Positions 56,260 through 64,000 of a stretch of DNA of 64,000 bases are shown piece by piece; position 1 is the first letter of the stretch; each line of letters starts with the position of its first letter. The position numbers were made by a program, and so were the translations under genes. Location of the stretch: assembly GCF_020023995.1 (NCBI RefSeq), contig NZ_NRRD01000005.1, positions 1-64,000 of the forward strand, in the 5' to 3' direction. Under the pieces are notes generated by a model that was given only the letters and a program-made list of their open reading frames with translations, was not told where the DNA came from and searched no databases. Source of the stretch: Rhodobacter sp. TJ_12. GTDB lineage: Bacteria > Pseudomonadota > Alphaproteobacteria > Rhodobacterales > Rhodobacteraceae.

Positions 56260-57717
56260 ATGGTGGGCATCGCGGGTGCACTCAACAATGCCGTAACCGG
56301 GCTGACTGCAGCGGGCCGGGCGGCCGAAGTCGTCTCCTCGAACGTTGCGAATGTGATGACCGAAGGCTACGCACGCCGCGAATTGTCCCTGTCTTCCGAC
56401 ACGCTCGGGGGAGATGGCGGCGGCGTGCGGATCAATGGTGTCAATCGCATGGTCGATGAAACCTTGTTGCAAGACAGACGTCTTGCCGATGCAGCCTCGG
56501 CCAATGCCAGCGCGCGCACCAGCTTTTACAGCCGGTTCGAAAACCAATTGGGCGACCCGACCACCGAAGGGTCGCTCAGCTGGACTGTCTCGCAATTTGA
56601 AGACGCACTTCTGTCGGCGTCCAGCATGCCCGATAGCACCGCACGACTGTCCAGCGCGGTCGATGCCGCGCGCACTGTGGCGGACAAACTGAATACGGTT
56701 TCCGCGGATCTGCAACAGACCCGGCTGGAAGCGGATCGCTCGATTGCCAATCAGGTGAACACCCTGAACGAAACGCTGGGTGAGATCGAACTGCTCAACC
56801 GCACCATCACCACGCAAATTGCGATGGGGCGCGATGCCAATGGCCTGATGGACGAGCGGCAAATGCTGGTCGACAACATTTCCGAGATCGTGCCGATCAA
56901 AGTCGTGCAGCGCGATAACAACCAGATTGCGCTATTTACCAAGGGCGGGGGCATCTTGCTCGATGGCCATGCCTATGACATCGGCTTCACCGGGGCGGGC
57001 GTGATGTCCGCCAGTATGACGCTTGCCGGTGGGCAGCTTTCGGGCATCACCGTCAATGGCCAACCGATGACCACGGGTGCCGGCAGCCAGTTTGACGGCG
57101 GCACGCTGGGCGCAGCTTTTGCGGTGCGTGACGATCTTGCCCCGCAGGCGCAAGCCAAGCTGGATGCCGTGGCGCGGGATCTGATTTCCCGCTTTGAAAG
57201 CAGCGCCGTTGACCCGACGCTGAACCCCGGTGATCCGGGCCTGTTCACGGATATGGGCGGGCCGCTTGTCGTTGCCAACGAGGCCGGTCTGGCCGGGCGT
57301 ATCTCGCTTAATGCGATCGTGGACCCGCAGCAAAGCGGCGCGGTCTGGCATATGCGCGATGGCTTGGGGGCCGCAACGCCGGGCGTCGTCAGCGATGCGA
57401 CACTGCTCAATGCGATGACCGCAGCGATGACCGCGCAGACCGTCCCTGCCTCGGGCAATTTCGGCGCGCAGCAACGCTCGATGGCGGGCCTGTCGGCGGA
57501 TATCATGTCCTTCGCCTCGTCGTCACGGCAGTCGTCAGAATTGACCCAAGGCTACGCCAATGCACGGCAAGAGGCGCTGCACGAGATGGCGCTCGCAGAG
57601 GGGGTCGACACCGATTACGAGATGCAAACCCTTCTTGTCGTTGAAAAAGCCTATTCGGCGAATGCGCGCGTGATCCAGACCATCGACGCCCTCATCCAGC
57701 AACTTCTGGAGCTCTGA
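56260..57717 (+). CDS. flgK: Hook-filament junction protein 1, FlgK
   Basis: The 485-residue protein has the N-terminal VVSSNVANVMTEGYARRELS and the FlgK-type NRTITTQIAMGRDANGLMDE followed by RQMLVDNIS, ending with LVVEKAYSANARVIQTIDAL. It links hook to filament. GAGAGGAG precedes the ATG, and flgL starts one base after its stop. Confidence 0.95.
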   Translation: MVGIAGALNNAVTGLTAAGRAAEVVSSNVANVMTEGYARRELSLSSDTLGGDGGGVRINGVNRMVDETLLQDRRLADAASANASARTSFYSRFENQLGDPTTEGSLSWTVSQFEDALLSASSMPDSTARLSSAVDAARTVADKLNTVSADLQQTRLEADRSIANQVNTLNETLGEIELLNRTITTQIAMGRDANGLMDERQMLVDNISEIVPIKVVQRDNNQIALFTKGGGILLDGHAYDIGFTGAGVMSASMTLAGGQLSGITVNGQPMTTGAGSQFDGGTLGAAFAVRDDLAPQAQAKLDAVARDLISRFESSAVDPTLNPGDPGLFTDMGGPLVVANEAGLAGRISLNAIVDPQQSGAVWHMRDGLGAATPGVVSDATLLNAMTAAMTAQTVPASGNFGAQQRSMAGLSADIMSFASSSRQSSELTQGYANARQEALHEMALAEGVDTDYEMQTLLVVEKAYSANARVIQTIDALIQQLLEL

Positions 57718-57718
57718 C

Positions 57719-58732
57719 ATGAAGTATATGTCCGTTGGCGACATGGCCCAGACCTACATGATGCGCAATCACAATGCGCAGCTTAAAACGACGATGAACC
57801 GGCTCTCGTCAGAGCTGGTGACCGGCGTTACCGGCGATGTCGGCGCGGCTGTGGGCGGCGATTTTACCGCCCTCGCCTCGATCGAACGGTCTTTGTCGCG
57901 GGCAGATGTGCTCAACCAAGTCGCGGTGGAAACCAATCTGCTGGCGAGCAGCCAACAATCTGCGCTTGAACTGATGCAGGGGCATGCCAATGATCTTGGA
58001 TCGACCCTGATGTCGATCACGACCACAACGCATACGACAGAGATTGCGACCGGGGCACAAGATGCGGAAATCCGCTTTTCCTCGATCCTGGATGCACTCA
58101 ACACCAATGTCGCCGGGCGTTATGTGATGTCGGGCAATACGACCGACACCCTACCCGTGGCCGATTCAAACACCATCATGACCGCCTTGAAAGCCGCGAC
58201 CAGCGCAGCGCTCAGCGGGACAGATGTGGTAACGGCGGTCGATGCGTGGTTCGACCAACCCGTGGGCGGCGGCGGCTTCTTGGATGTTGCGTATTTTGGC
58301 AGCCAAAACCCGCTTGCGCCGGTGCAAATCTCTGACAGCGATCATGCGCAGATCACGCTGACGGCGGCCGATAGCGACATTCGTGAGCTTCTCAAAGGGT
58401 TCGCCTTGGCGACACTGGTTTCGCAAGATGCGGTCCCCAACAACCAAACCGCACGCGCGTTTGTGATGCAGGCGGCGGGGGAACGGATGGTGACCGCGGA
58501 TGCCGCGCTGTCCACGGTGCGCGCGAATGTCGGTCTGGTTGAAGGCCAGTTGGAAAGCGCCCAAACCCGCAACACCGCCCAGAAATCGTCTTTGGAAATC
58601 GCCAAAAACGAATTGATCGGCGTCGATCCCTATGACGGCGCCACCGCGCTGGAAGCGGTGCAGTCGCAGCTTGAAACCCTCTACACGCTGACCTCCCGCG
58701 TGTCGCAACTGTCGCTGACGGATTACATCTGA
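57719..58732 (+). CDS. flgL: Hook-filament junction protein 3, FlgL
   Basis: The 337-residue flagellin-like protein has coiled-coil ends (MAQTYMMRNHNAQLKTTMNR; AVQSQLETLYTLTSRVSQLS) and the central NVAGRYVMSGNTTDTLPVAD typical of FlgL. It joins FlgK to the filament. Its stop overlaps the flgI start (TGATG). Confidence 0.92.
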   Translation: MKYMSVGDMAQTYMMRNHNAQLKTTMNRLSSELVTGVTGDVGAAVGGDFTALASIERSLSRADVLNQVAVETNLLASSQQSALELMQGHANDLGSTLMSITTTTHTTEIATGAQDAEIRFSSILDALNTNVAGRYVMSGNTTDTLPVADSNTIMTALKAATSAALSGTDVVTAVDAWFDQPVGGGGFLDVAYFGSQNPLAPVQISDSDHAQITLTAADSDIRELLKGFALATLVSQDAVPNNQTARAFVMQAAGERMVTADAALSTVRANVGLVEGQLESAQTRNTAQKSSLEIAKNELIGVDPYDGATALEAVQSQLETLYTLTSRVSQLSLTDYI

Positions 58733-59856
58733 TGAAGGCCCCGATGAAACTTCTTTGTCTCGTTCTTGCGCTGATTGCGCCGCTGATGATGATCGCCCCG
58801 CCCGCCGAAGCCGCGCCGATCCGGATCAAGGATCTGGTCGAATTCGACGGCGTGCGCGGCAACGATCTGGTGGGCTACGGCCTTGTCGTCGGGCTCAATG
58901 GCACCGGCGACGGGATGCGCAATGCGCCCTTCACCGAAGATATCATGTCCAATATCCTCGAACGGCTGGGCGTTAACGTTACTGGCGAGCAGTTCCGACC
59001 CAAGAACGTCGCCGCCGTCATGGTCACCGCTTCGCTGCCGCCCTTTGCGCGTGCGGGCGGCAAGATCGACGTTACGGTTTCGGCAATTGGCGATGCCAAA
59101 AGCCTGCTGGGTGGCACACTCATCATGACACCCCTTAACGCGGCCGATGGCGAGATTTATGCCGTCGCCCAAGGCGCGGTGATCGCGGGCGGTGTCGCCG
59201 CGCAGGGCCAAGGGGCCGCCGTAACGCAAGGCGTGCCGACCTCTGGCCTGATCCCCTCGGGGGCGCATATCGAACGCGAGATCGGCTTTGAGTTGAACAG
59301 CCTGTCCTCCATCCGGCTGGCGCTGCGCACGCCCGATTTCACCACCGCTTTGCGGATTGAAAAGGTGATCAACGGTGAATTCGGCCGCCGTATCGCCACG
59401 ATGGAAGATTCCGGCACCGTGACCGTGAATGTCAGCAATGCCGGCATGCGCTCGGCCGCGCATGTTCTGGGGCGTCTTGAAAATCTTGATGTTGAGCCCG
59501 AACAACGCGCCCGCGTCGTGGTGGATCAACGCTCGGGTACGATTGTCATGGGTGAAGATGTGCGCATCTCGCGCGTCGCGGTCAGCCAAGGCAATTTGAC
59601 CCTGCGGGTGCAGGAAACCCCGCTTGTCGTGCAACCCAACCCCTTCGCCCGCGGTGAAACCGTGGTGGTGCCGCGCACCCAAGCCGAGATTGCGGAAGAA
59701 CCCGGGGTTCAGATGGCCGAGGTCGCCGAAACCAGCTCGCTCTCTGATGTGGTGGCAGGTCTCAACGCCCTTGGTGTCAGCCCGCGTGACATGATCGACA
59801 TTCTCAAAAGCATCAATGCCGCCGGTGCGCTGCATGCCGAATTTGTCGTGAACTAA
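58732..59856 (+). CDS. flgI: Flagellar P-ring protein FlgI
   Basis: The 374-residue periplasmic protein has a signal peptide (about 1–27, cleavage after AEA) and typical P-ring sequence: RIKDLVEFDGVRGNDLVGYG, LVVGLNGTGDG and GGTLIMTPLNAADGEIYAVA. An in-frame ATG at 58744 is also possible. It needs FlgA (8.4 kb) for assembly. A strong terminator follows. Confidence 0.96.
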   Translation: MKAPMKLLCLVLALIAPLMMIAPPAEAAPIRIKDLVEFDGVRGNDLVGYGLVVGLNGTGDGMRNAPFTEDIMSNILERLGVNVTGEQFRPKNVAAVMVTASLPPFARAGGKIDVTVSAIGDAKSLLGGTLIMTPLNAADGEIYAVAQGAVIAGGVAAQGQGAAVTQGVPTSGLIPSGAHIEREIGFELNSLSSIRLALRTPDFTTALRIEKVINGEFGRRIATMEDSGTVTVNVSNAGMRSAAHVLGRLENLDVEPEQRARVVVDQRSGTIVMGEDVRISRVAVSQGNLTLRVQETPLVVQPNPFARGETVVVPRTQAEIAEEPGVQMAEVAETSSLSDVVAGLNALGVSPRDMIDILKSINAAGALHAEFVVN

Positions 59857-59885
59857 GCCTTCAAGGCAGAATAGAGCCTTTTTAG

Positions 59886-59918
59886 ACCCGACCCAGTCAT
59901 TCACTGGGTCGGGTTTTT
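59886..59918 (+). terminator. Strong terminator after flgI
   Basis: ACCCGACCCAGT (59886–59897) pairs perfectly with ACTGGGTCGGGT (59903–59914) around a 5-nt loop, followed by TTTTT. It isolates the flagellar block from the efflux operon. Confidence 0.95.
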
Positions 59919-59933
59919 CTGCCACCATTGACT

Positions 59934-59949
59934 AATCAAACGTTTGATT
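59934..59949. promoter_or_regulatory. Perfect 16-bp palindromic operator of the TetR-type regulator
   Basis: AATCAAAC (59934–59941) followed directly by its reverse complement GTTTGATT (59942–59949) is centred 21 bp before the regulator's ATG. This is the classic layout of an autoregulated TetR operator. Confidence 0.8.
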
Positions 59950-59962
59950 GAATTCTAGTGTC

Positions 59963-60631
59963 ATGGCAGAACGAGTCGATTCCAAAACCGTAGCCCTCTC
60001 AGACCCCGGCACAGCCGGCGATCTGCTGCGGGCCGCCATCGCAATTTTTGGGCAAAAGGGGTTCGATGGGACCTCCACCCGCGAAATTGCCGCCGCCGCA
60101 AAAACCAATGTCGCCTCGATCGCTTATCACTTCGGCGGGAAAGCGGGGTTACGCCGCGCCTGCGCCGAAGCCTTTGCCAGCCATATCGGGGCCCTATTAA
60201 ACCTTGAGGCTTTGCCCGAACCAACAACGCCGCAAGCCGCCGAAGCGTTGATCTTGGCAATTGTCGAGCGTTTCGCCGCGCATATGATCGCCGATCATGA
60301 CATGCAAACCAGTGTGACCTTCATGCTGCGCGAGGTGGCAAGCGGTAGCCCTGGGCTGGACAGTTTTTACGATCAACTCGTCGTCCCGGCGCATTCGCGC
60401 TTTTGCCGGTTGTGGGAAACCGCGACAGGCGCCCCGGCAGAGGCCGAAACGACGAAGCTGATGATCTTCACCGCGCTGGGTCAGATCCTTTACTTCCGCA
60501 TCGGCGCCCCGGTCGTGACGCGGCGGATGGGCTGGGACGCGCTGGGCCCCGATGAGACCGCCCGCATCGTCGACATCTTGAAATCCAACATCACCGCGCT
60601 GATCGCGCAGCATAGAAGGACCACGCCATGA
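59963..60631 (+). CDS. TetR-family regulator, CecR (YbiH)-like
   Basis: The ATG at 59963 gives 222 residues. The N-terminal helix-turn-helix is AIFGQKGFDGTSTREIAAAA followed by KTNVASIAYHFGGKAGL, the TetR pattern; the C-terminal ligand domain resembles DUF1956 regulators. It heads a HlyD–ABC–permease operon like the ybiH–ybhGFSR unit of enterobacteria, so it probably represses that exporter until an inducer binds. A 16-bp palindrome lies just upstream. No good ribosome site is seen before the ATG. Confidence 0.85.
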   Translation: MAERVDSKTVALSDPGTAGDLLRAAIAIFGQKGFDGTSTREIAAAAKTNVASIAYHFGGKAGLRRACAEAFASHIGALLNLEALPEPTTPQAAEALILAIVERFAAHMIADHDMQTSVTFMLREVASGSPGLDSFYDQLVVPAHSRFCRLWETATGAPAEAETTKLMIFTALGQILYFRIGAPVVTRRMGWDALGPDETARIVDILKSNITALIAQHRRTTP

Positions 60632-61575
60632 GCCTTTGTTCGTTGCCGATCATTGCGGCGTTCTTTGCCGCTTGCGTTCCCCCCGCCGTGCTGGCCACGG
60701 GCTATGTCGAAGGTGAACATGTTGCCCTCGCCCCGGTTTCACAGGCCGAATTGCGTCAATTGGAGGTGGCCCGCGGGGATCGGGTCAGCGCGGGGCAAAG
60801 ACTGGCGTTGCAAGAAGACCGCGATGCCACCATCGCGCTGGAACAGGCCCGCGCAGCTTTGGCACAGGCCCAAAGCCAGCTGGAAAACCTGCAACAGGGC
60901 AAACGCCCCGAGGAAATTCGGGTGATTGCGGCGGCGCTGGCTTCGGCCCGTGCGCAATTGATGGAAACGCGCCGCACGGCTACGCGCTATGAAACGCTGG
61001 CCGCGCGCGGCGCCGCGACCGAAGCCCAGCGCGAAGATGCGCAAACCGCCCTTACGGTGGCGGAAGCAAAAGTGGCTGAAATAGAGGCCAATCTGGCCGT
61101 GGCCAAACTGCCCGCCCGCCCCGCGGAAATCGCCGCCGCCAAGGCCCGTATGCGCGCTGGCCAAGCCAGCGTCGAAAAGGCGCAATGGTTGTTGGACAAG
61201 CGCCAGATCACCGCGCCCGCCAATGGCGTGGTCTCGGATCTGTTGCGCCGCCCCGGCGAGATGACCGGGCCCAGCGCGCCGGTGCTGACCCTGCTGCCCG
61301 ACGGTGCGGTGAAGCTGCGCCTTTACGTGCCCGAGAGCGAGATTGCCGCGATCCACCCCGACAGCCGGCTGCGCATCAATTGCGATGGCTGCGCGCCGGG
61401 GCTGACCGCCGTGGTCAGCTATATTTCCGACGGGCCAGAATTCACGCCGCCGGTGATCTATTCGCTGCAAAACCGCCAAAAGCTTGTCTATCTGGTCGAG
61501 GCCCGGCCCGAAGGCGATACCCGTCTCAAACCCGGCCAAATCGTCGATGCCAGTCTGGCCGGGCCCGGCCAATGA
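60628..61575 (+). CDS. HlyD-family membrane fusion protein (YbhG-like)
   Basis: The 315-residue periplasmic adaptor has an N-terminal hydrophobic segment (about 5–27), a long coiled-coil hairpin (about 70–190: ALEQARAALAQAQSQLENLQ; ARMRAGQASVEKAQWLLDKR) between the two lipoyl halves, then a beta-barrel part (VKLRLYVPESEIAAIHPDSR). Cys at residue 16 in FFAAC might be lipidated, but the motif is poor. It should link the ABC exporter to an outer-membrane channel. It overlaps its neighbours by 4 bp on each side. Confidence 0.88.
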   Translation: MSLCSLPIIAAFFAACVPPAVLATGYVEGEHVALAPVSQAELRQLEVARGDRVSAGQRLALQEDRDATIALEQARAALAQAQSQLENLQQGKRPEEIRVIAAALASARAQLMETRRTATRYETLAARGAATEAQREDAQTALTVAEAKVAEIEANLAVAKLPARPAEIAAAKARMRAGQASVEKAQWLLDKRQITAPANGVVSDLLRRPGEMTGPSAPVLTLLPDGAVKLRLYVPESEIAAIHPDSRLRINCDGCAPGLTAVVSYISDGPEFTPPVIYSLQNRQKLVYLVEARPEGDTRLKPGQIVDASLAGPGQ

Positions 61576-62492
61576 CCGAAGCGCCCGCCATCACGGTCAC
61601 CGATCTGGTCAAGATTTTTGGCGACCGCACGGTGGTCGATCATGTCTCGATGCAGGCGAACCGGGGCGAGATCGTCGGCTTTTTAGGGCCGAATGGTTCG
61701 GGCAAAACCACCACCATTCGGATGATGTGCGGGCTTTTGACCCCCGATGGCGGCACTGGCTCGGTTTTGGGCCATGACATTTTGCGCGAACAACGCGAGA
61801 TCAAGCGCGAGATCGGCTATATGACCCAGCGCTTCAGCTTTTACGAAGACCTGACGCTTGAAGAAAACCTGACCTTCGTGGCCGGGGTCTACGGCCTGCC
61901 CCGGCGCGCCGTGGCAGATACGCTCGAAGATCTGGGGCTGAGCAGCCGCAAACGGCAATTGGCGGGCTCACTTTCGGGTGGCTGGAAGCAGCGGCTCGCG
62001 CTCGCCGCCTGCTTGATGCATTCACCGCAGCTTTTGATGCTGGATGAGCCCACCGCCGGGGTGGACCCAAAGGCGCGGCGCGAATTTTGGGATGAAATTC
62101 ACCACCGGGCCGCTGATGGGCTGACGGTCCTTGTCTCGACCCATTACATGGACGAGGCCGAGCGCTGTCAGCGGATCAATTACATCTCTTACGGCAAGCT
62201 GATCTCGCATGGCACGGTCGATCAGGTCGTGCGCGATGCCGGGCTGACCACCGTGATCTTGCGCGGGGGGGACCTTGTGGCCGCCCAAAAGCAGCTTTTG
62301 GGCCAGGATGGGGTCGATCAGATCGCGCCTTATGGCACCGATCTGCATGTGATCGGGCGCGATGGCGCGGCCCTGCGCCACGCCGCGCAAGCAGTGGCAA
62401 AAAACACCGGAGCCAGCGTCACCGATGCCGACACCAGTCTGGAAGATGTGTTCATCCAGCTTATGGGGGCCTCAAAGGACAATATGGAATGA
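61572..62492 (+). CDS. ABC transporter ATP-binding protein (single domain, YbhF-like)
   Basis: The ATG at 61572 gives 306 residues with one nucleotide-binding domain: Walker A GFLGPNGSGKTTTIRMMCGL, signature SLSGGWKQRLALAACLM, Walker B LLMLDEPTAGVDP and the switch VSTHYMDEAERC. Enterobacterial YbhF has two such domains in one chain; this one has one and would dimerise. It overlaps the HlyD gene and the permease gene by 4 bp. Confidence 0.92.
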   Translation: MTEAPAITVTDLVKIFGDRTVVDHVSMQANRGEIVGFLGPNGSGKTTTIRMMCGLLTPDGGTGSVLGHDILREQREIKREIGYMTQRFSFYEDLTLEENLTFVAGVYGLPRRAVADTLEDLGLSSRKRQLAGSLSGGWKQRLALAACLMHSPQLLMLDEPTAGVDPKARREFWDEIHHRAADGLTVLVSTHYMDEAERCQRINYISYGKLISHGTVDQVVRDAGLTTVILRGGDLVAAQKQLLGQDGVDQIAPYGTDLHVIGRDGAALRHAAQAVAKNTGASVTDADTSLEDVFIQLMGASKDNME

Positions 62493-63625
62493 AACGCTTT
62501 CTGTCCTTGCGCCGCTTGATCACCATCATCCGCAAAGAAGCGGTGCAGATGCGCCGCGACCGGATCACTTTCGCGATGATGCTGGGCGTGCCCTTGATGC
62601 AGCTTTTGCTGTTTGGTTTTGCGATCAACAATGACCCAAAGGGCCTGCCCGCCGCACTCGTGGCCACGGCGCAAGATCGGTTTAGCCGGTCCATGGTCAG
62701 CGCGCTGGAACTGACGGGCTATTATCGATTCACCCATCCTTATGTCTCTGCCGCAGAAGCGGAAGAATTGATGGCCACGGGGCAGGTCAGCTTTGTGGTC
62801 ACCATGCCATCCGATTTTGGCACCAAGGTTTTGCGCGGCGAGCATCCGCAGATCTTGATCGAGGCCGATGCCACAGACCCTTCCGTTGCCTCGGGCGCGA
62901 TTTCCACTTTGGGCACCGTGGCCGCGCAGGCCCTTTTGCGCGAAAGCGGCTCTAACACGGCTGAAAATGCCACTTCCGCCAACCAAGTCGATGTCGTGGT
63001 GCACCGCCGCTACAACCCCGAAGGTGTCACCCAATACAACATCGTGCCCGGCCTTCTGGGCGTGATCTTGCAAATGACGATGGTGATGATGACGGCGATG
63101 GCGCTGACCCGCGAGGTGGAGCGCGGCACGATGGAAAACCTGCTGTCCATGCCCGTCACGCCGATTGAGGTAATGCTGGGCAAGGTGCTCCCTTATTTTA
63201 TTGTCGGCGCGGTACAAGTCTCGGTCGTGCTGATCGCGGCGCAGCTTCTGTTTGGCGTGCCGTTCTTTGGCAGCTTGTGGCTGCTCCTGCTGGGTGTCTT
63301 CATCTTTGTGATGGCGCTGGTGGTGCTGGGTTATGTCTTTTCCACGCTGGCGCGCACGCAAATGCAGGCGATGCAGCTCACCTTCTTTTACTTCCTGCCC
63401 TCGATCTTGCTGTCGGGCTTCATGTTCCCGTTTCGCGGCATGCCGATTTGGGCGCAATGGCTTGGGGAAACGCTGCCGCTCACCCATTTTCTGCGGCTCA
63501 TCCGGGCGGTGATGTTGAAAGGGGCGAGCCTTGGCGAGGTGGCGCAGCCCCTACTAACGCTGACGGGCTTTGCCTTTGTGTTTTCGCTTCTGGCGCTCAG
63601 CCGGTTTCGCCAAACGCTGGATTGA
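62489..63625 (+). CDS. ABC-2 type transporter permease (YbhS/YbhR-like)
   Basis: The 378-residue permease has a first transmembrane segment near 28–48, a large extracytoplasmic loop (about 50–175), then five segments in the C-terminal part, with REVERGTMENLLSMPVTPIE, the ABC-2 signature. Unlike ybhSR only one permease gene is present, so it should act as a homodimer. It is last in the operon and followed by a strong terminator. Confidence 0.9.
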   Translation: MKRFLSLRRLITIIRKEAVQMRRDRITFAMMLGVPLMQLLLFGFAINNDPKGLPAALVATAQDRFSRSMVSALELTGYYRFTHPYVSAAEAEELMATGQVSFVVTMPSDFGTKVLRGEHPQILIEADATDPSVASGAISTLGTVAAQALLRESGSNTAENATSANQVDVVVHRRYNPEGVTQYNIVPGLLGVILQMTMVMMTAMALTREVERGTMENLLSMPVTPIEVMLGKVLPYFIVGAVQVSVVLIAAQLLFGVPFFGSLWLLLLGVFIFVMALVVLGYVFSTLARTQMQAMQLTFFYFLPSILLSGFMFPFRGMPIWAQWLGETLPLTHFLRLIRAVMLKGASLGEVAQPLLTLTGFAFVFSLLALSRFRQTLD

Positions 63626-63652
63626 AAAGGGCCGCCTTTGCGGCGGCCCTTT
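63626..63652. terminator. Two-way terminator between efflux operon and xylA
   Basis: AAAGGGCCGCC (63626–63636) pairs with GGCGGCCCTTT (63642–63652) around a TTTGC loop. The A- and T-ended stem can work for both convergent genes. Confidence 0.88.
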
Positions 63653-63658
63653 CGTGGC

Positions 63659-64000
63659 TCAAACGAACCGATTCCAGAGGTTTTCAAGCCGTTCTTGGCG
63701 GCCTGAACGCGGCTCGGGATTGATGCCTTTCTCGCGCACCAAAGCCTCGATACTGGCTAGATCTGAACCAAGCATCGCTTGCGCCTCGGGCGTGTCCCAG
63801 CCCGCATAACGCGCGGCCCTGTTCGCTTCGAGACTGCCATCTTCCAAAAGCGCCGCTGCGGCCTTGAGCGCGCGGGCGCAGACATCCATCGCCCCCGCAT
63901 GGGCCAAGATCAGATCTTCCGCGTCAAGCGATTGACGGCGCAGTTTTGCATCAAAGTTGGTGCCGCCGGTGGTAAACCCGCCCGCTTTCAAAATCTCATA
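63659..64000 (-). CDS. xylA: Xylose isomerase, C-terminal part (5' end outside the window)
   Basis: The minus-strand frame is open to the window edge. About 114 residues are visible, beginning [20 protein letters not shown] and ending LENLWNRFV. This matches the C-terminal part of XylA, including the metal-binding Asp in GTNFDAK. The enzyme converts xylose to xylulose. Confidence 0.9.
   Translation of the reverse strand, partial: YEILKAGGFTTGGTNFDAKLRRQSLDAEDLILAHAGAMDVCARALKAAAALLEDGSLEANRAARYAGWDTPEAQAMLGSDLASIEALVREKGINPEPRSGRQERLENLWNRFV

Overview
The window is a chromosomal stretch of an alphaproteobacterium, most likely a member of the Rhodobacteraceae (Rhodobacter/Paracoccus relatives). 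The evidence is the GC-rich codon use, the gene orders hemD–mic60-like–hemY, rpsT–dnaA–dnaN–recF–gyrB and hrcA–grpE, the alphaproteobacterial flagellin regulators flaF and flbT, the long alphaproteobacterial forms of PstC and PstA, and several CtrA-like TTAA-N7-TTAA sites in front of flagellar genes. No transposase, integrase, prophage or CRISPR array was seen; this is core chromosome.

Layout. 1–10,140 is the first flagellar block: a MotE-like protein, motA and a large periplasmic TPR-type protein, then fliI on the opposite strand, then the rod/export/P-L-ring operon flgB-flgC-fliE-fliQ-flgF-flgG-flgA-flgH-fliL, closed by a strong two-way terminator. 10,147–16,546 holds tRNA-Thr(CGT), hemY, a mitofilin-like gene and hemD on the minus strand, and the divergent tsaD-gpsA-yciI-EVE operon. 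16,547–16,842 is an intergenic region with several inverted repeats. A CbiX-type chelatase follows, then a Pho-box-controlled phosphate operon pstS-pstC-pstA-pstB-phoU-phoB (17,520–23,718).

23,749–35,256 carries metabolism, repair and stress genes: a ribokinase-like kinase, maeB, mutS, grpE-hrcA, rph-rdgB-ridA-like-hemW, and a shortened HmuS-like heme protein. 35,364–42,062 is the second flagellar block: a DUF1217 protein, flbT, flaF, flagellin, a FlgN-like chaperone, a FlgJ-like rod-binding protein, fliK and flgD. 42,071–46,668 holds ubiB-ubiE, mutM, an enoyl-CoA hydratase and rpsT.

46,669–53,229 is the replication block dnaA-dnaN-recF-gyrB, preceded by an unusually structured 390-bp leader. 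53,255–59,856 has a flavin reductase and the third flagellar block, motB and flgE-flgK-flgL-flgI, with the two best CtrA-type sites in the window. The end is a TetR-controlled efflux operon (TetR, HlyD-type adaptor, one ABC ATPase, one ABC-2 permease) and the C-terminal part of a xylose isomerase gene on the minus strand.

Together the flagellar blocks encode the rod, hook, hook-filament junction, rings, filament, stator and part of the export gate. The MS ring, C ring and most of the export gate (fliF, fliG, fliM, fliN, fliP, fliR, flhA, flhB) are not in the window. The most noteworthy items are the structured dnaA leader, the evenly placed CtrA-like sites, the palindromic operator of a minimal YbhFSR-like exporter, an HmuS-like protein that appears to lack the heme-ligand segment, and the inverted-repeat-rich gap at 16.6–16.8 kb.
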